The notes under the pieces are model-generated. The model made no database searches. It was not told where the DNA came from and worked only from the letters and a program-made list of their open reading frames with translations. This document shows, piece after piece, positions 11,488 through 24,010 of a stretch of DNA of 64,000 nt. Both the position numbers and the translations under genes were made by a program. Within the stretch, counting starts at the first letter, position 1; every line of letters begins with the position of its first letter. This stretch comes from Sequoia sempervirens (taxonomy: Eukaryota > Streptophyta > Pinopsida > Cupressales > Cupressaceae), in the NCBI GenBank assembly GCA_007258455.2, contig VDFB02321329.1, forward strand, positions 1 through 64,000, written 5' to 3'.

Positions 11488-12000
11488 CCTGCAAAATAAC
11501 AAACAACCATCAGCAAATAACTTAGAAAATAAATAAAATATCATGCAGGGGCTGCCAGTCGACTTTTAAAACTTTGAGAAGTTGCAACATCATATCTCAT
11601 TTGTGAACCTCACTTCTCCTTCAACAAATTCTAACTTTCAACACTTAGAAAGTTTATGCAAGCAAACTCAGCAACTTCAAGCTCTTGGGAAAATCGCCCA
11701 CTTGACTTCAACAATTAAACTCTTTAAAATTCGCACTTCAGCAACTTCAAATGACTTAGCAAATTTATAAGTTGGCTGCAACAACTTCACACTTCAGCAA
11801 ATCGTCCAACTTCAATCAGCAACTAGACTTCACACTCTCAGCAACAAATTTAGATTTCAATCTTCAACAACTTCAAATGACTTAGCAAGTTTGCACTCTT
11901 TAGTAATCTTCAGCTTCAGCAATTTCCTTCAACACCAAGTTGAATTTCTTCAATACTTTCAGCCTCAGCAACTCACTGCAACATTAAACTCAGAGAAAAT
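11488..12000. repeat. Leader with degenerate CAGCAACTTCAA repeats
   Basis: Upstream (minus sense) of the gag-like start. The phrase cagcaacttc or caacaacttc occurs many times from about 11668 to 11950, and the longer aacttcaaatgacttagcaa recurs at about 11740 and 11868 (spacing 128 bp). Non-coding; the 62-residue frame at 11582 is a product of the repeat. Confidence 0.5.
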
Positions 12001-12769
12001 TCGAACTTCTGCAGCTGTGTAAAGGATGAATGAACTTTCAGCCCTTATAGCAAAATCAAATTCTAGAAAGAGGCTAAGTTTAGCTAATGCATTAAATTTC
12101 CACTACTTCTCCTCAAGAATTCGAATTCCCCTCCTCTGGCATTTGCAACTCTTGTCACCTGACGCCTGGAATCTTGGCCTTCTAGAAGTCCAACTTTGAC
12201 TGGCGTATTTCTAATTCTCTTTCGAAAATATTTACTTAAAATTCACTTTTTAACAAATTTCATTCACCAGCCGGAGCTCTGTCACTCAACTTTTAATTTC
12301 ATTCACCTCTGACTCCGGAAAAATTCATCCTGTGAAGAACTCAATCAAAACCATCTAGGCAAGCAACTTCAAATTCATCGTCTGGAAAACTTTATCTTAA
12401 AAACACATTTTATTCAATTTTGCCTTAGAAAATTTTAAATTTTCCCCTTAGGAAAATTCATAATTTGAGTACCAATTAAGTTCATCCTGAAGGCCTTGGC
12501 AAAGTGTAGAAGACTTGGAAATCAACTTCTCATCGAAGATCCTCGATACCCAGAAGAAAATTTTCTTTAGAACTTGTCGAATTCATGGGTATACAACGAA
12601 CGGGTTCATTTAATTTTCTAAATTTTGAACCTTAGAAAAATAATTTTCAACAAATTTAATCCCGTTCTCCACATCTGTGAACATTTCTTGTTGCTCTAAC
12701 TTGAAATTTTTTTATTGTTCCTGCAATGTTGGCATTCTCTGACTTCATCTCCGGCAATTTGCTCACGTC
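12001..12769. other. AT-rich non-coding leader or LTR
   Basis: No gene seen. Contains repeated cttagaaaattttaaattt phrases that continue into the next block. Probably the untranslated 5' part of the copy B element. Confidence 0.4.
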
Positions 12770-13290
12770 TTAGTCAACTTCACCAATATTTCAACTTGGG
12801 CGTATTTCTCCTAAGGAAAATTTCTTTGCCTTAGAAATTTTTTGAATCACTTAGCATTTTTGAAATTTTTGCCTTAGAAAATTTTAAATTCATCCTCAAA
12901 TCATTCTGCCCGTGGTGAGGAATATTTTACTTCAACTCACTTAGAAAAATTTCATTCTTGAATGCCTTGGGTGCATTTTACATCCCATGAGGGATATACT
13001 TCCTTTTAAATTCCAACGCCTAACACACTTTACCTCACATTATGAACCTTGGGCGTAATTTGCATAGTGTAAAGGATAAGTTCCAACGCCTTAGTCATTT
13101 TATTTCACCACCTTGCATTTTCAACAACTTTGCAATATTTATCTTCCCCTTATCTTGGCGCATTTTACACATGCAAGAGTATAAACTTTCAACGCCCAAC
13201 ATGTGACCCTTGAGCTCCCCTCTTTTGTCTTTACATGCCCTTATTTGGGCGCATTTAAGCATGGGAAGATGTAAAGAACCGGACCAAAAT
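12770..13290. repeat. Degenerate tandem repeat with TTGGGCGCATTT motif
   Basis: Copies of cttgggcg(c/t)a(a/t)ttt at about 12785, 12967, 13048, 13157 and 13245, most followed by aca/gca, tggga-type sequence, then aacgcc(t/c). Spacing 80-180 bp. It is the same motif family as the array at 15230-15715. Confidence 0.55.
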
Positions 13291-13382
13291 TTTTCAATTC
13301 TCAAATTACAATCAGCAATGCAACACACCCGTTAGGGTTAGATAAATCAAACCAGCAGTTACAATATAACTCTTTGCCAAGA

Positions 13383-13670
13383 ATGCGCACTCAATCTCAA
13401 CATGAGAGAGGCTGTCATATGGCAAGAGGATCGTCAGTACAAAAAATCAGAACTGCAACTGAAAGTAACTCAACACCAAGTATGTGCTACCCAAACCAGA
13501 ATGGAATGAGGCGACCATATGGTGGAGATTGAAAGAAATACAAATGCAACTTCAAATAAACTCAACACCCAGAATGTGCTTTCAAACCCGGAGTGGGAAT
13601 GGAGCTACCATAGGGCGGAGATGTACGATATTACAATGCAAATCAAAGTAAATAGGCGGCAAGCCAGCCT
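13383..13670. repeat. Three tandem units of 92-99 bp
   Basis: Units start near 13383 (atgcgcactc), 13482 (atgtgctac) and 13574 (atgtgcttt). Each has a central ccatatgg(c/t)g or ccatagggcgg-like phrase and an end like aactcaacacc. Non-coding. Confidence 0.6.
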
Positions 13671-15229
13671 CTTCCACTTATTCAGTGGGCAATTACAAAC
13701 ATGATAAGCAAGGTTGAGAGAAATGCTGACAGTACTACTGTTCAGCTTACAATAATATAGAGAATGCCTGCAAGAACAAGGATTAGAAGCTCTTCAATTG
13801 CTGCAATAGAAAATGTGACCTCCACCAAGCTTAGTAAGACTTCCTAACACCAAACCTTCACCAAAAATGCACTTTCCAAAATCTGATATGACAGAACAGC
13901 AACTTGAAATGCATAACCAGCAACCCTAGAATCCACTAAAATGCTCACAACTCACTCAAAACTGACCCAAATGACTTCAAATCTGATGCAATAGACCCTC
14001 AAAATGATGGCGCCTAGTTTAGTAATGAGAAAGGGCAGCTAAAAGTGGCTATTAATTAATGGCACGGATTCCAAAGCACTCCAGAATGTAGGGCTTTCAA
14101 GGAATGACGAATTTGCTTTATAAAATCAGAAACTTCATATTAAAATCTGCAAATATTCATGAAGGGTCTCTTCCAACAGAGAAAACCAATGAGACAATAC
14201 CCAGAACAACTCTTTTTGTATTTTTTGATTTATGAGTGAAACTACAGATTCAGCCCTGTTATCAGCAACTCCAGAAAATGACATAAAATGCAATAAACTG
14301 AACTACAAAGCAAAATGTCAAGCTACAATGCGAACCTCACTACAAAATGACACTCAAAACAAGCAAACCTCTCTACTAGGTGCTATCTCTCAAGCACGAA
14401 GTCGAGCCCAAGCTAGGAGGCATTCATTCCTCGAAGCAATCCAGCAACCATTTCGGCAGCATAACAATACTCAAGATATCAGATGTCTAAAATGAAGACC
14501 AAGACCTCCTTTTATAAACTTGTGATGACTTTTCCAGAAGCTTCTAGAAACCCTAACTTTCAAATTTGAACTGTCTTCTTTTCCCTCCAATTTGGGCGCC
14601 CCCTTTCATGAAGTTAATATTTCTTTATTTTAAAATCTTTTCCTTCATAAAAAGGCGTCCTTTTCTCCAAGTAATATTTTTTGACTTTAGAAATATAAAA
14701 TATTTCTTTCATGAGACAATACCCCTCAAGGTCCCCTTCTTTAAAACAACTTAAAGTCATAATACTAGGACAAGGGGTTATTTTATAAAATAAAACATTA
14801 TTGTCTTTAAAATACTTATTCCTCCAAAATGAACCCCTTACGCCAAAATTCAGAATTACCCAATGAACTGCCAGAAGAGGAAAGTTGACTGAGCTGGTGC
14901 TGACTGGACCACTGCCAAAAATAGAATTTACTAAAAATAGTAAATTCGGAAAGTTGCTCGGAATGCAATGCATGCGCCACCATTGCGAAGCTCTCTGAAA
15001 ACCCAGAAGGAATCCAGAATCCGAACACCCAAACTCCAACAAACAAAACCCTGAATCTTCAAGAGAACCCGCCAAACAGTCGAAAACCCTAATTCTGCCT
15101 TTGACTAGCCGACAGCACCCTGGGGATAGGCCATCAATCACTGAGAAGTGCAGTGCTAAAAACGGGGACATTACAGAAGAGGATGAGATTTCAAATGCCA
15201 CTCTTGCTTTGACTTGTCTTTGACTTCCT
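13671..15229 (-). other. Probable LTR segment with a TATA box; no gene
   Basis: TTTATAAAAGGAGG on the minus strand at about 14517-14504 resembles the promoter at 7790 but the flanking sequence differs, so this is a different LTR subfamily. A GGGCGCCCCC copy lies near 14597 and a cattgcgaagctctctgaaaac copy near 14980, linking this stretch to the arrays on either side. The 195-residue minus frame at 14614-15201 has no recognisable domain. Confidence 0.4.
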
Positions 15230-15715
15230 TGCTAGTCTTGGGTGCATTTCTTATAGTGAGGTGGATTTTAAAATTTTGTCTTCTTCCTTGTCCTTGCATG
15301 GGCGCATATTGCCATAGGAGGAGGATAAGCATCTTTGACTTTCTCTAGCTTGGAGTGACATGGGCGCATTCTAGCATGTGTGTAGGATGGGCACATTTGC
15401 TATGTGAGGAAGGATGAAACCTTTGACCATTCAACTTCCTTGTTGAACTTCTTAAGATGGCCGCATTTGATAGTGGCAGGAGGATATCCTTTTGCCTTAG
15501 AATTTTTTTAAACATCCTCATTAGAGTGGGCGCATTTTGATGGGTGAGAAGGATGAAACTTGATACTTAGAATTTTTCAAACATCCACATTCTTCTTGAC
15601 GGTGCATCTGGAGGCATGAGCAGGACGAAACCTCAATGCCTTAGAAATTTCTTCAACCATCTTGCATATGAGGGCGCATTTTACCCCTGGAGGTGGATTA
15701 ACACTTGTAGTATTT
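15230..15715. repeat. Tandem repeat, 60-95 bp units, GGGCGCATTT...GGAGGATGAAAC
   Basis: About eight copies of g(g)gcgca(t)tt followed by a g(a/g)gg(a)ggat phrase, near 15240, 15300, 15361, 15390, 15458, 15528, 15600 and 15671. Later units add gccttagaatttttt..caaccatc. Probably LTR U3 repeats. Confidence 0.6.
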
Positions 15716-15744
15716 TTATTCTTCTACTCCAGCTTCACAATGCC

Positions 15745-16100
15745 CTACTATTTATAGTAAGTCCTCTGATTTCGGTACTTCTGAAGCTTGAAACGATTTG
15801 AAATTTTAGGCATAGGACCCTTATGACCTATTTAACCTGTTCACACTGCCATTTTGAGTTGGCCTGCTATTTTTAGCCCATTTCTGAAGATGATTTACTA
15901 TTTATAGTAACTGCTCGTTTCTGAGACCTCCACAACTCTGTTTGACTTGAAATTCGAATGGCATGCTCCTCATCGGGTGACCTGCCTGTTCACACTGGCG
16001 CATGATGCTGACTTGCTATATTTAGCCAATTTCTAGAACGCCTTACTATAAATAGTAAATGCTTCGTTTGCCTTCAAATTTTACCAGTGGATAACCTGAA
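15745..16100. repeat. Tandem repeat of about 142 bp with TACTATTTATAGTA
   Basis: TACTATTTATAGTAA occurs at about 15757 and 15898 and TACTATAAATAGTAA at about 16042 (spacing 141-144 bp). The companion phrase cctgttcacactg occurs at about 15837 and 15978. The core is an inverted repeat, TACTAT..ATAGTA. Likely U3 repeats. Confidence 0.65.
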
Positions 16101-16289
16101 AGATGCTGATCGCAGTGGGATACATCGGTTTTCGAAAATTCTTACTTTTTACCCCTCTTTTTGGGTCTCAAAGCTGGAAACCCTAATTTGATTTGCATGC
16201 ATATCAGATGACCTCTGTTTGACCTCGTTATTGTTGCACTACACCCCGTTTATAGTTTTGATGCGCTGGGAGAGAGTTGCCGAAATGCA

Positions 16290-16720
16290 TCTGCTAAAAA
16301 TAGTAAGTTGCTGAAGGAGTGATTATCCTGCTTTGCATGTCACATCATTGCGAAGCTCTCGAAAAACCCACAAGGAATCATCAAACATGCAAAGAAAACC
16401 CTGACATGCAAACCCTAAAAATAGCCTCTGAAGGTTGAACTCTGAAAATCATTATCTCATTTTGCATGTTACACCATCGCGAAGGTCTCTGAAAACCTAG
16501 AAGGAATCCCCAGACATGCACTGAAAAACTCTATGTATAAACCCTAAAATTTGCTTTGGAAGTTGAACTACTAAAAATAGCAAGTTGTCCGTTTCAGCTC
16601 AAATTTTGCAGAGGAATAGCTTGATGTGTTCTAGATATAGTGTGACTGTTGAAACTTCGAGAATGTTGAAGGAACGCTCTGAATTGCACACTTACTAAAA
16701 ATAGTAAGTAGCCGGAATTT
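16290..16720. repeat. Tandem repeat of about 130 bp
   Basis: The phrase cat(t/c)gcgaag(c/g)tctc(t)gaaaa is at about 16344 and 16474, each with aaggaatc and catgca afterwards. Phrases ctaaaaatag(t/c)aagt lie at about 16297, 16571 and 16688. Continues the U3-type repeat tract. Confidence 0.55.
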
Positions 16721-17029
16721 GAAGAAATTTCAATGGAAAACTGCTAGAAGTGCACTGACATCAATGTTAAGCTCTGTTTTCAATTTATTCACCTCTTTTT
16801 ACCACAAATTGGTTGGAAAGTTCAAAACCCTAATTCTATGGATTTGGCCAAATTCTCATTTAAACTCACAGGCGGGCACATCCCCGAAAAGGTAGACAGC
16901 AGAAAAGAGACATAAAGAGAGAGAGAGAGAGACAAAACAAAGCCAAAAGACCAAAATAGAACAAAAATTAGGGGGTCCCCATTTTGAATGGGGCGATGTG
17001 TGAAAAGGTCACAACAAAACATAGTCCCC
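16721..17029 (-). other. Probable outer end of an LTR, with GA microsatellite
   Basis: On the minus strand TGTTTTGTTGTGACC (about 17025-17011) is followed by CGCCCCATTCAAAATGGGG, where GCCCCATT..AATGGGG is an inverted repeat. It sits where the LINE ORF1 reading ends, so it could be the first base of an LTR inserted into the LINE. A short (GA)n run lies at about 16916-16932. The opposite LTR copy was not found. Confidence 0.4.
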
Positions 17030-18208
17030 TTCCTCCCTAGGAGGGGAAGGGCTGCGAGAACGCCTGTGAGCTCCTATCACAAGAGAAGCCACATTCGGCT
17101 ATGTTAACATGATAGCAACTGGCTGAGGCGTAGCCTTTGGCCTAGGCTGTTGTGAAACATAATCAGCTCCAACCGGAGCTTCTTTCCCCTTCACAAAAGG
17201 GTATGAAACATCTTTCATTGGCTCAGAGGCCACAGGACCCGACCCAAAACCAATGGACTTATTCTTTCGGTTCGTGACTGTAGTCCATTTCGCATCAGGT
17301 TTGGCAGCAGACGTAGTCGCCGAACGAGGTTTTTCAGCATCTCGGGGCAGAGAAGGTGTACGAGGCACTGCTAAAGGGCAGTCCTTTATCTTGTGGTCTA
17401 CAAACTGACACCTATAGCACGTGTTGGGCAGATTAAAATAGGTGACCTTCTGGGTGTGACGGAAATCTCCAATTTGAATATCAATGGAGTTTTTTAAATC
17501 TTTGGAAAGGTCAACTACCACACAAACCCTCTTTTGGGGGCGGGCCTGAAAGAACCTATCTAGCTCAATGCAAATAACCCTCCCCAAGGAGGAGGCTATA
17601 CTATTCAATAAAGGCACACAAGGCAAAGGTAGACCAAGAAATTCAATCCAGACTGGGACTCACAACTTGGTGTGGTCCGAGACAGCAAAGTCACGAGTCC
17701 AAGCTTGAAAAACTAACAGAGAGGACCGGACATACTAGGGCCCATGGCTTAAGATGGCCTGCACATGATTGACCTCCGCAAAGCGTAACAAAAAGAAACC
17801 CTTGGTTAAGTTTTGGACCATATCAAGGCGGACCCCATGAGGGACCCAAGCCTTGTTAACCCAATCTTTAAGCACACTTTCAGAGGGAGTTCTCCCAACA
17901 AAATACCCAACAAGGGTGTATTGCTCAAGCCATTTATAGGCAATATCAAAATCTGGTAAAGGCAAAACCACATCAATTGGTGAATCAGAGCACTTACCTC
18001 ATGAAAGACTTTCGGAACAAATTTTCGAGGACGTTTGTTCGAAGGAGGAGCCATTGATTATCGTCGTCGAACCACTAACACCAACAAGAACTGTTGGGTT
18101 AGAGCCGGTTGAAGGCATATTAAAACAAGAAACCGCAGTAAATGCGGCCGTACAGTTTTCCTGCACAGGATGCGCAATATGACACAAAAGAGTGACCGCA
18201 GAAAACAC
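17030..18208 (-). pseudogene. LINE ORF1 (DUF4283 plus zinc knuckle), 5' part
   Basis: Nucleic-acid-binding ORF1 protein of a plant L1-type LINE. One reading frame runs 18208 to about 17030 with stops at 17999-18001 and 17735-17737 and others between 17735 and 17627. The middle (17971-17735) has the DUF4283 pattern: WLEQYTLVGYFVGRTPSE, LKDWVNKAW, GFFLLRF, and ILSHGP. The CCHC zinc knuckle CYRCQFVDHKIKDC is at 17419-17378. A basic, serine/proline-rich tail follows (KPRSATTS, RRSRSPSPPREEG). Coding sense stops near 17030 at an LTR-like terminus. The ORF1 C-terminus and ORF2 start lie on the same strand at 5991-6920, so about 10 kb of other element probably inserted here. Confidence 0.8.
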
Positions 18209-21200
18209 AAAACCCTAGCAGAGCTCATACACCTCTACTACTCTAAATTTTTCTTCACTTCAAAGAACAAAACTACCCTGCCAACAATTCGCCTTCTAAC
18301 ATTTGATCGCTGCCATTTAATTATTTCATTTTAATTGCTCCTCCTCACATTTTGTATTATTAACAAACTCTTGTCATGTTATGAATAAGACAATTTTTGT
18401 CTTATTATGATTTGTCTTTATTCACTTTTGTCTTATATGCTGTATTTTTTTAATTAATTGAAGTGTTGCATTAATGAATCGCTAGCTTTTAATGATCGTT
18501 GCTCCTCATTCATTACTCGTCATTCTTCATAATATAAACACTGCTCTTCATAGTATAATCATTTGCTTTTCATATATGATATTCATAAAATTAATTATGG
18601 CATATTAAACTTGGATGATTTAATTTATATTTATTTATATATTGGAACATCAGCCATCATAGGATATAGTATAGTAATTTTATTTTTATTTCTCCAATTC
18701 ACTTTAAAATATATTTTCTTTCACAGGTCATCCCAACACCAAAGCATAGTTTGCCAGCATAGAAATGAAGTGTGTCTTGTATAATCATATGATTTCAACC
18801 TTCACACAATTTCTTCCATTATTTGACATCAATGACAATATATTCAATGACAACCTTGCCCACTTTCGATATCAATGACAACATTTCCAACAGTTGGAAA
18901 TTATATTGTTGATTGTATTTCTAGGTACTTTCTCTCCCTAACTCGATCATTATTCATCAGTTTTAAATATTTTCTTGTATTTGGTTTTCTTTGTCTTTCA
19001 TATTTGTTTAGCATGGAACTCTAGATATATTTTTGTTGCTTTCTTATGCAATGGCTTTAGTCAATGCAAATTTTAAACTCAATTTCATTGTTATTGATTG
19101 CCTTCTTGTTAGCATTTTAGTTTGTTCTTTTTAGGACAACACAAAACAAAACAGCACATACAGCAGAACCTTTTTAACAAATTATATGTGAAAGCTCTTT
19201 GAGATCTAACTAAACCTAAAACTAGACCTAGACTAAAGTAATAAACAAAATCTAGAAGTATGCACACCATACAAGTTTTCAATGCAAATTACTAATTGAC
19301 TATGTGTTTTCCTTTGATACAATCTATGTGCCAGATTGTTAGCAATCAAATCTTGTTGTGAGTTTTTCAGCTATAAAGGAGGGCAAAATAATTCAAGCAC
19401 AAATTAATAAACTCAATAGCCTATTGGCTTAAGCAGAAACCAACATTTCATTCCAACACAATTATATTGGATTAAAAATAAAAGAATACTTATGACTGGA
19501 TAAAGAGGTGATCAATATTCACATCAACAGGAGATCCTAAATAAATTAAATATTAAATGATTTCATAAAGCAAATCACTAAAAAAGATTCAAACCTACAA
19601 TTTAGAAAGATTGGTTTTACCCATTCAAAGCTCAACAAATGCGATCTCCTTTCAATTTGCTTGATGACATTATAAGCATGCAATCACAAAATAATACAAC
19701 TGCACTTAAATAATAGCTTTTGCAACAAAAGTTTGACTTTAACTTTATTGGCAAGTTATGTGCTCAAAGCACTTATTTATAAGCTCTTCAGTAACTTTTA
19801 GGGATTAAAGAATATTAATTATGTATACCAAAAAATACCAATTTAAAGCAATAGCCCTATCTGCAGGAAAAGTAGAAATAAAAGTACTTTAAAGCAAACT
19901 AATGCTAAAATCCTAAAACAATAATAAAATAAAAGGTCTAATAATAGGCTCATATCTGTCGTCCAAAAATAGCCATTGTTGACAATGTTAGTTGCTAGAT
20001 GTGGCTGTTGTGAAAATAGAAACTCGACACTTAAGATTTTTAAAAATCTAAAGCAACTTTAACTTGAAAACTTTTCAAATCCTTTGGAATTTTTCTTGGA
20101 GCCTCTGAAAATTGTTAAAATCACACAAACTTGGAATTGATGATTATTTTTCCAACACCAACATGATGGCCAAATTGCTCCCCATAGGACTCTTTCTTCC
20201 ATCTTCAGATCAAGTATATTAATATGAGTAAGAAGGGTGTCATAGACTTATGTGAGGCTTGTCTTGGACCTTTTAACACATTTTAATGCAACTCCATAAT
20301 TGAGAAATATTTCTTTTTGTTGTCTGTGACATTTAAAAGTTCTAAAATTGAATATGTACCTTGCCAGAAATGGAAAAACAACACTTGGGAGTAGAATTTG
20401 GAATAGCAGCTAAGTTGTCAGATTGGAATTGGGTATGGTTATTGGTACAACAATTTTTTTGGGGGTTAGGTATGTTTTGGGAACATCTTGACAAACAACA
20501 TAAAAAAATCATAAATATATACATATTTGTACTTAAAAATAGGAATTAAATTCATAATACCACATATCTTCTATATGCTAAACAAAACCACTAGAAATAT
20601 TACAAATTTTGAAATAAAATATGTCAATTCAATATCAACTTGTCAAATTTGGATGTCACGATAGATAATCATTGCTCAATGTTAGAATTAGTAATTAGCA
20701 TCATAGGGGTCATCATTAAGACCAAAATCATTGTCATTGACATTAGATGATATAGGTAGATTAGAAGAACCACACACAACCCCATTGCCACTTGTAGTAA
20801 GAGAATGTTGGCTACACGACTCCTCAAAAAAGTAAAGATTGTGCAATGATAGAAATATCCAAGTTGGTTGTATCATTGTTTTGGAATGTGGTCAACTACA
20901 ATTAAATCAAGCACTCAGCAACATAAAATATTAAAATGAAAAAAGCTTGTTTGTGGAGGCTGGTTTGAGCTTGCTATGTCAGCCAAGCAGCATAGGGTAT
21001 GTTGTATGTTGTGTAGGAAAATGTTCAAGTAGAAGAGGAAACTATTTTGTATTTGCATCTTTGTTCATCATTGCTATTTCATTTACATTCATGTAAAACT
21101 AAGAAATGAATTAAATGTTGATGTTTATTTTTTTTTGGTGGTCAATAACTCATTTTTTTGTGGGTTGAAATCTACACCTACATCTAGACTTTTGATGAAT

Positions 21201-21639
21201 TCACATTGGAATTGCCATGTCATAGTTACAATTTGCCTCAGGTTTGTTTGCTATTGACTAGCAACGTTTGGGATGCAAAACTCTTGAACCCTATTTAAAT
21301 CCACAGAGGTTTAGAATTTAAATCCAATCTTGGGATGTTTCATACTTGGAGTCAGCTTGGTTTCCTGGGATTTAGCAACATACAATAACAGTTATAGGTA
21401 ATGAGAATATGAAGAATAAGATGAGATTTATTGCTGAAACACTTCACCTACAACAACTTTGAAAATCCTTCACTCTGGCGCCTCAAATCAGACTTCAAAC
21501 CTGCAATAATCAAATAAAGATATCTTATTTTTGCTATGAACAATAGATGGAATTGTTTGCCAAGTTTGAAATGTTGTCATCCTTAATATAGAGACACCTC
21601 ATGCTTTCTTTCTACTATAAAGATGGTGGAGAAAGTGAG
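18209..21639. other. AT-rich non-coding DNA
   Basis: No gene, RNA gene or clear repeat array supported. Open frames are short (60-73 residues), low-complexity and on both strands. Long T and A runs occur. Probably old, decayed intergenic sequence. Confidence 0.5.
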
Positions 21640-22450
21640 TGGCTAAGCCAAGGCAAAACTTCTCCAACTTAAGTTATTTGACCTCCTTGTTTGAGGCAGA
21701 GTCTCATAATGCACTTGCCTTGTCTTGAGACATCAATGGAACTTTATGTTGGCACAACCACTAAGAAATGGTGCTCAATGAGACTTCCTTTTCTTCTTTC
21801 AATGCTAGGAAGAACTCCATAAGTTATTTGCCACTGTTTTATGTCTTTGGCATGTTTTATGACACATTTTCGACCTTTCTTCAATTTAGTGGAATTTCAC
21901 ATAGGCTCTGCCACTAAAAAATGATGCCTGAATGACTTAAGTTGTCTTTTTTCCATATTTGTGTGTGCTTTTATAAGGTTATTGCCTTGTTTCATGGCTT
22001 TAGGTGGAGCTTTACTTGGCCCAACCACTTCCAAATGGTACCTCATTTCATTTTCTTATTTCATGAGCAAATCCTAGATGCTTTTCACTAAGGACCTTGA
22101 CAATTTTCTAGCAGGGTTTCAACTTGCCTTTGCCACATGATTCATGCACCATTTAACACTAAAATGCTTTTCCTTTTGAATGTTTTTTCCTACACATCTT
22201 GCTACTCTGTGACATAAATTTGAGACAATAATGCCACTCCAAAATGGCACCAAAGTCTGATTTTAGTTGTCTTTATGTGTAGGCGGAGCTTAGTTGGTTT
22301 TTCCCATCTTTCCAGTGTTTAGGTGGAGTTTTGAGATGATTCAACCAATTAAAAAGTGTGCTCTATGTTTTTTAATTATTCCTTGAAGATTTAGGTCGTG
22401 TTTTATAAGGATTATGTCATCCAAAGGTGTGCCTTGACTGAGACATATGC
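21640..22450. repeat. Degenerate tandem repeat, TAGGTGGAGCTTT...CCAACCACTxxxAAATGGTGCC
   Basis: Related phrases recur: ggaactttatgttggcacaa..aagaaatggtgctcaatgagac (about 21735), taggctctgccactaaaaaatgatgcc (21903), taggtggagctttacttggc..ccaaatggtacctca (22001), atgccactccaaaatggcacc (22228), taggcggagcttagttgg (22279), taggtggagttttgag (22320) and aggtcgtgttttataagg (22391). Units are roughly 110-130 bp and strongly diverged. Confidence 0.45.
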
Positions 22451-23514
22451 TAATTTGAACCTTAGTTAAAGATTTCTCATTTTATTGCTTTGTTTGCTAA
22501 TTGTCGGTTAAACTTTAGAGGGCATAGTGGAGGAAAAGTTGTGCCTAGTTTCCTTGCAGTTGTATTCCAACTTTTACTCCATACATGCCTTCACTTTTTT
22601 GATTGCTCTGTTTATGTCCTCGTTCTGCTTCTTTGCTCTTTCTTCATTGATCCGCCCCATCATCTTCATCATTTGCTGCTTGTTTGTTCTTGAACAACTT
22701 CATTTTTACTCCCTATCAGACTCGAGGTTATGATCCTTACCCTGCAAAAAGTGTTATTAGAAAATACCAAGATATTTGCAGACTGACAGGAGAACACTAT
22801 CACTGAACTTGACTTGACACACAAATCATGATAAATTAATGACAAAAATGGTACAAACATCAAATTTCATATGGGTACCAATACTTCTTAGGGTCATTAA
22901 TAAAAAGTTAGACCCTTCAATGAAAACTGAAGATATCATTTACACCTTTACATTTTTTGGGAGATGAGGCTTTCTGGATTGAATTAGACTAAAAGAAAAG
23001 AGCCCAATGAAAAGAAATGCAATAAAAATGCTTTTTCTCTTCCATAAATTGAAAAGGTTATGCTTCCAAAAATCATTACAAACATTGATGGGCATATTTT
23101 GTGAAATGTTGGAAATCGCGTTCTATAATTAACCTTGAAATTAATACATAAAGCAATCAAAGAAGAATATGAACCTCCAAGCCTAGATGCCAAAACTAAA
23201 GAGCGTGATTTAGATGCAGAAGAATAACATGTGCTTCCGTGTGGTGGTTGTGAAATAGGATGAAGCTTATGGAGCTATTCCGCATTAAACTTTAAGTGCA
23301 GACCATGAAGGTAAAAATATTTTTCATCTTTGTTCTAAATGAAATTGATTTCCAAGGTAGCAATGTATTTGATATTAAGACTTGTTAGCATTTACAATCA
23401 TACAGTTGGTCTGGTTATATTAGAGTAGGGAATTTTGGGTGACTTGGCAATGTAAATTGAGTTTGCTAAAGCCAGTAAATACATTAATGAAATAGAATTT
23501 GATGCAGTGGCACT
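22451..23514. other. AT-rich non-coding DNA
   Basis: No supportable feature. Short frames of 64-69 residues lack domains. Confidence 0.45.
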
Positions 23515-24010
23515 TATTGTGAGGTTTTTTTTTTGAAATCTGAAGTACTTACACTTATTATGAGGTTTTTTTTTTGAAATCTGAAGTACTTACATATGAG
23601 ATAGAGATGCAAACTTCCTTAGAAGAAATAAACAACACCAATCATTCCTAAATACATTAGTTTTCCAGTAAATTAGTTTTGTTTTAGTTTTATCAATGAT
23701 ATTTTGTAGTAATATAGTTTAGTTTTATTTTTATTAATGATATTTTCACTAAATGAGATTTTTTTTTAGAGATGTTAATTTTTTAGTAATGATATTTTTC
23801 ATAAACTAGTTTTATTTTAGAGATATTAATTATTAATACATTTTTCATTAAATTAGTTTTTCTTTAGTTTACCAATGACATTTTGTAACAAATTAGTTTT
23901 GCTTTATTTTTATTAAATTTTGTAGCAAAATAGTTTTGCTTTGTTTTTATTAATGATATTTTTTTAGTAAATGACTTCTATTTTAGAGATGTTAATTTAT
24001 TTATTTATTT
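23515..24010. repeat. Short tandem duplication and AT-rich minisatellite
   Basis: A 46-bp unit (tgaggtttttttttt then gaaatctgaagtacttac) is present twice at about 23520 and 23566. From about 23655 to 24000 a degenerate minisatellite of 50-65 bp follows, with the core attagttttgttttag..tattaatgatatttt repeated seven or eight times. Confidence 0.65.

Noticed and set aside
14614..15201. 195-residue minus frame
   Set aside because: Lies in a repeat-rich LTR-like region, has no recognisable domain and an overlapping alternative frame.
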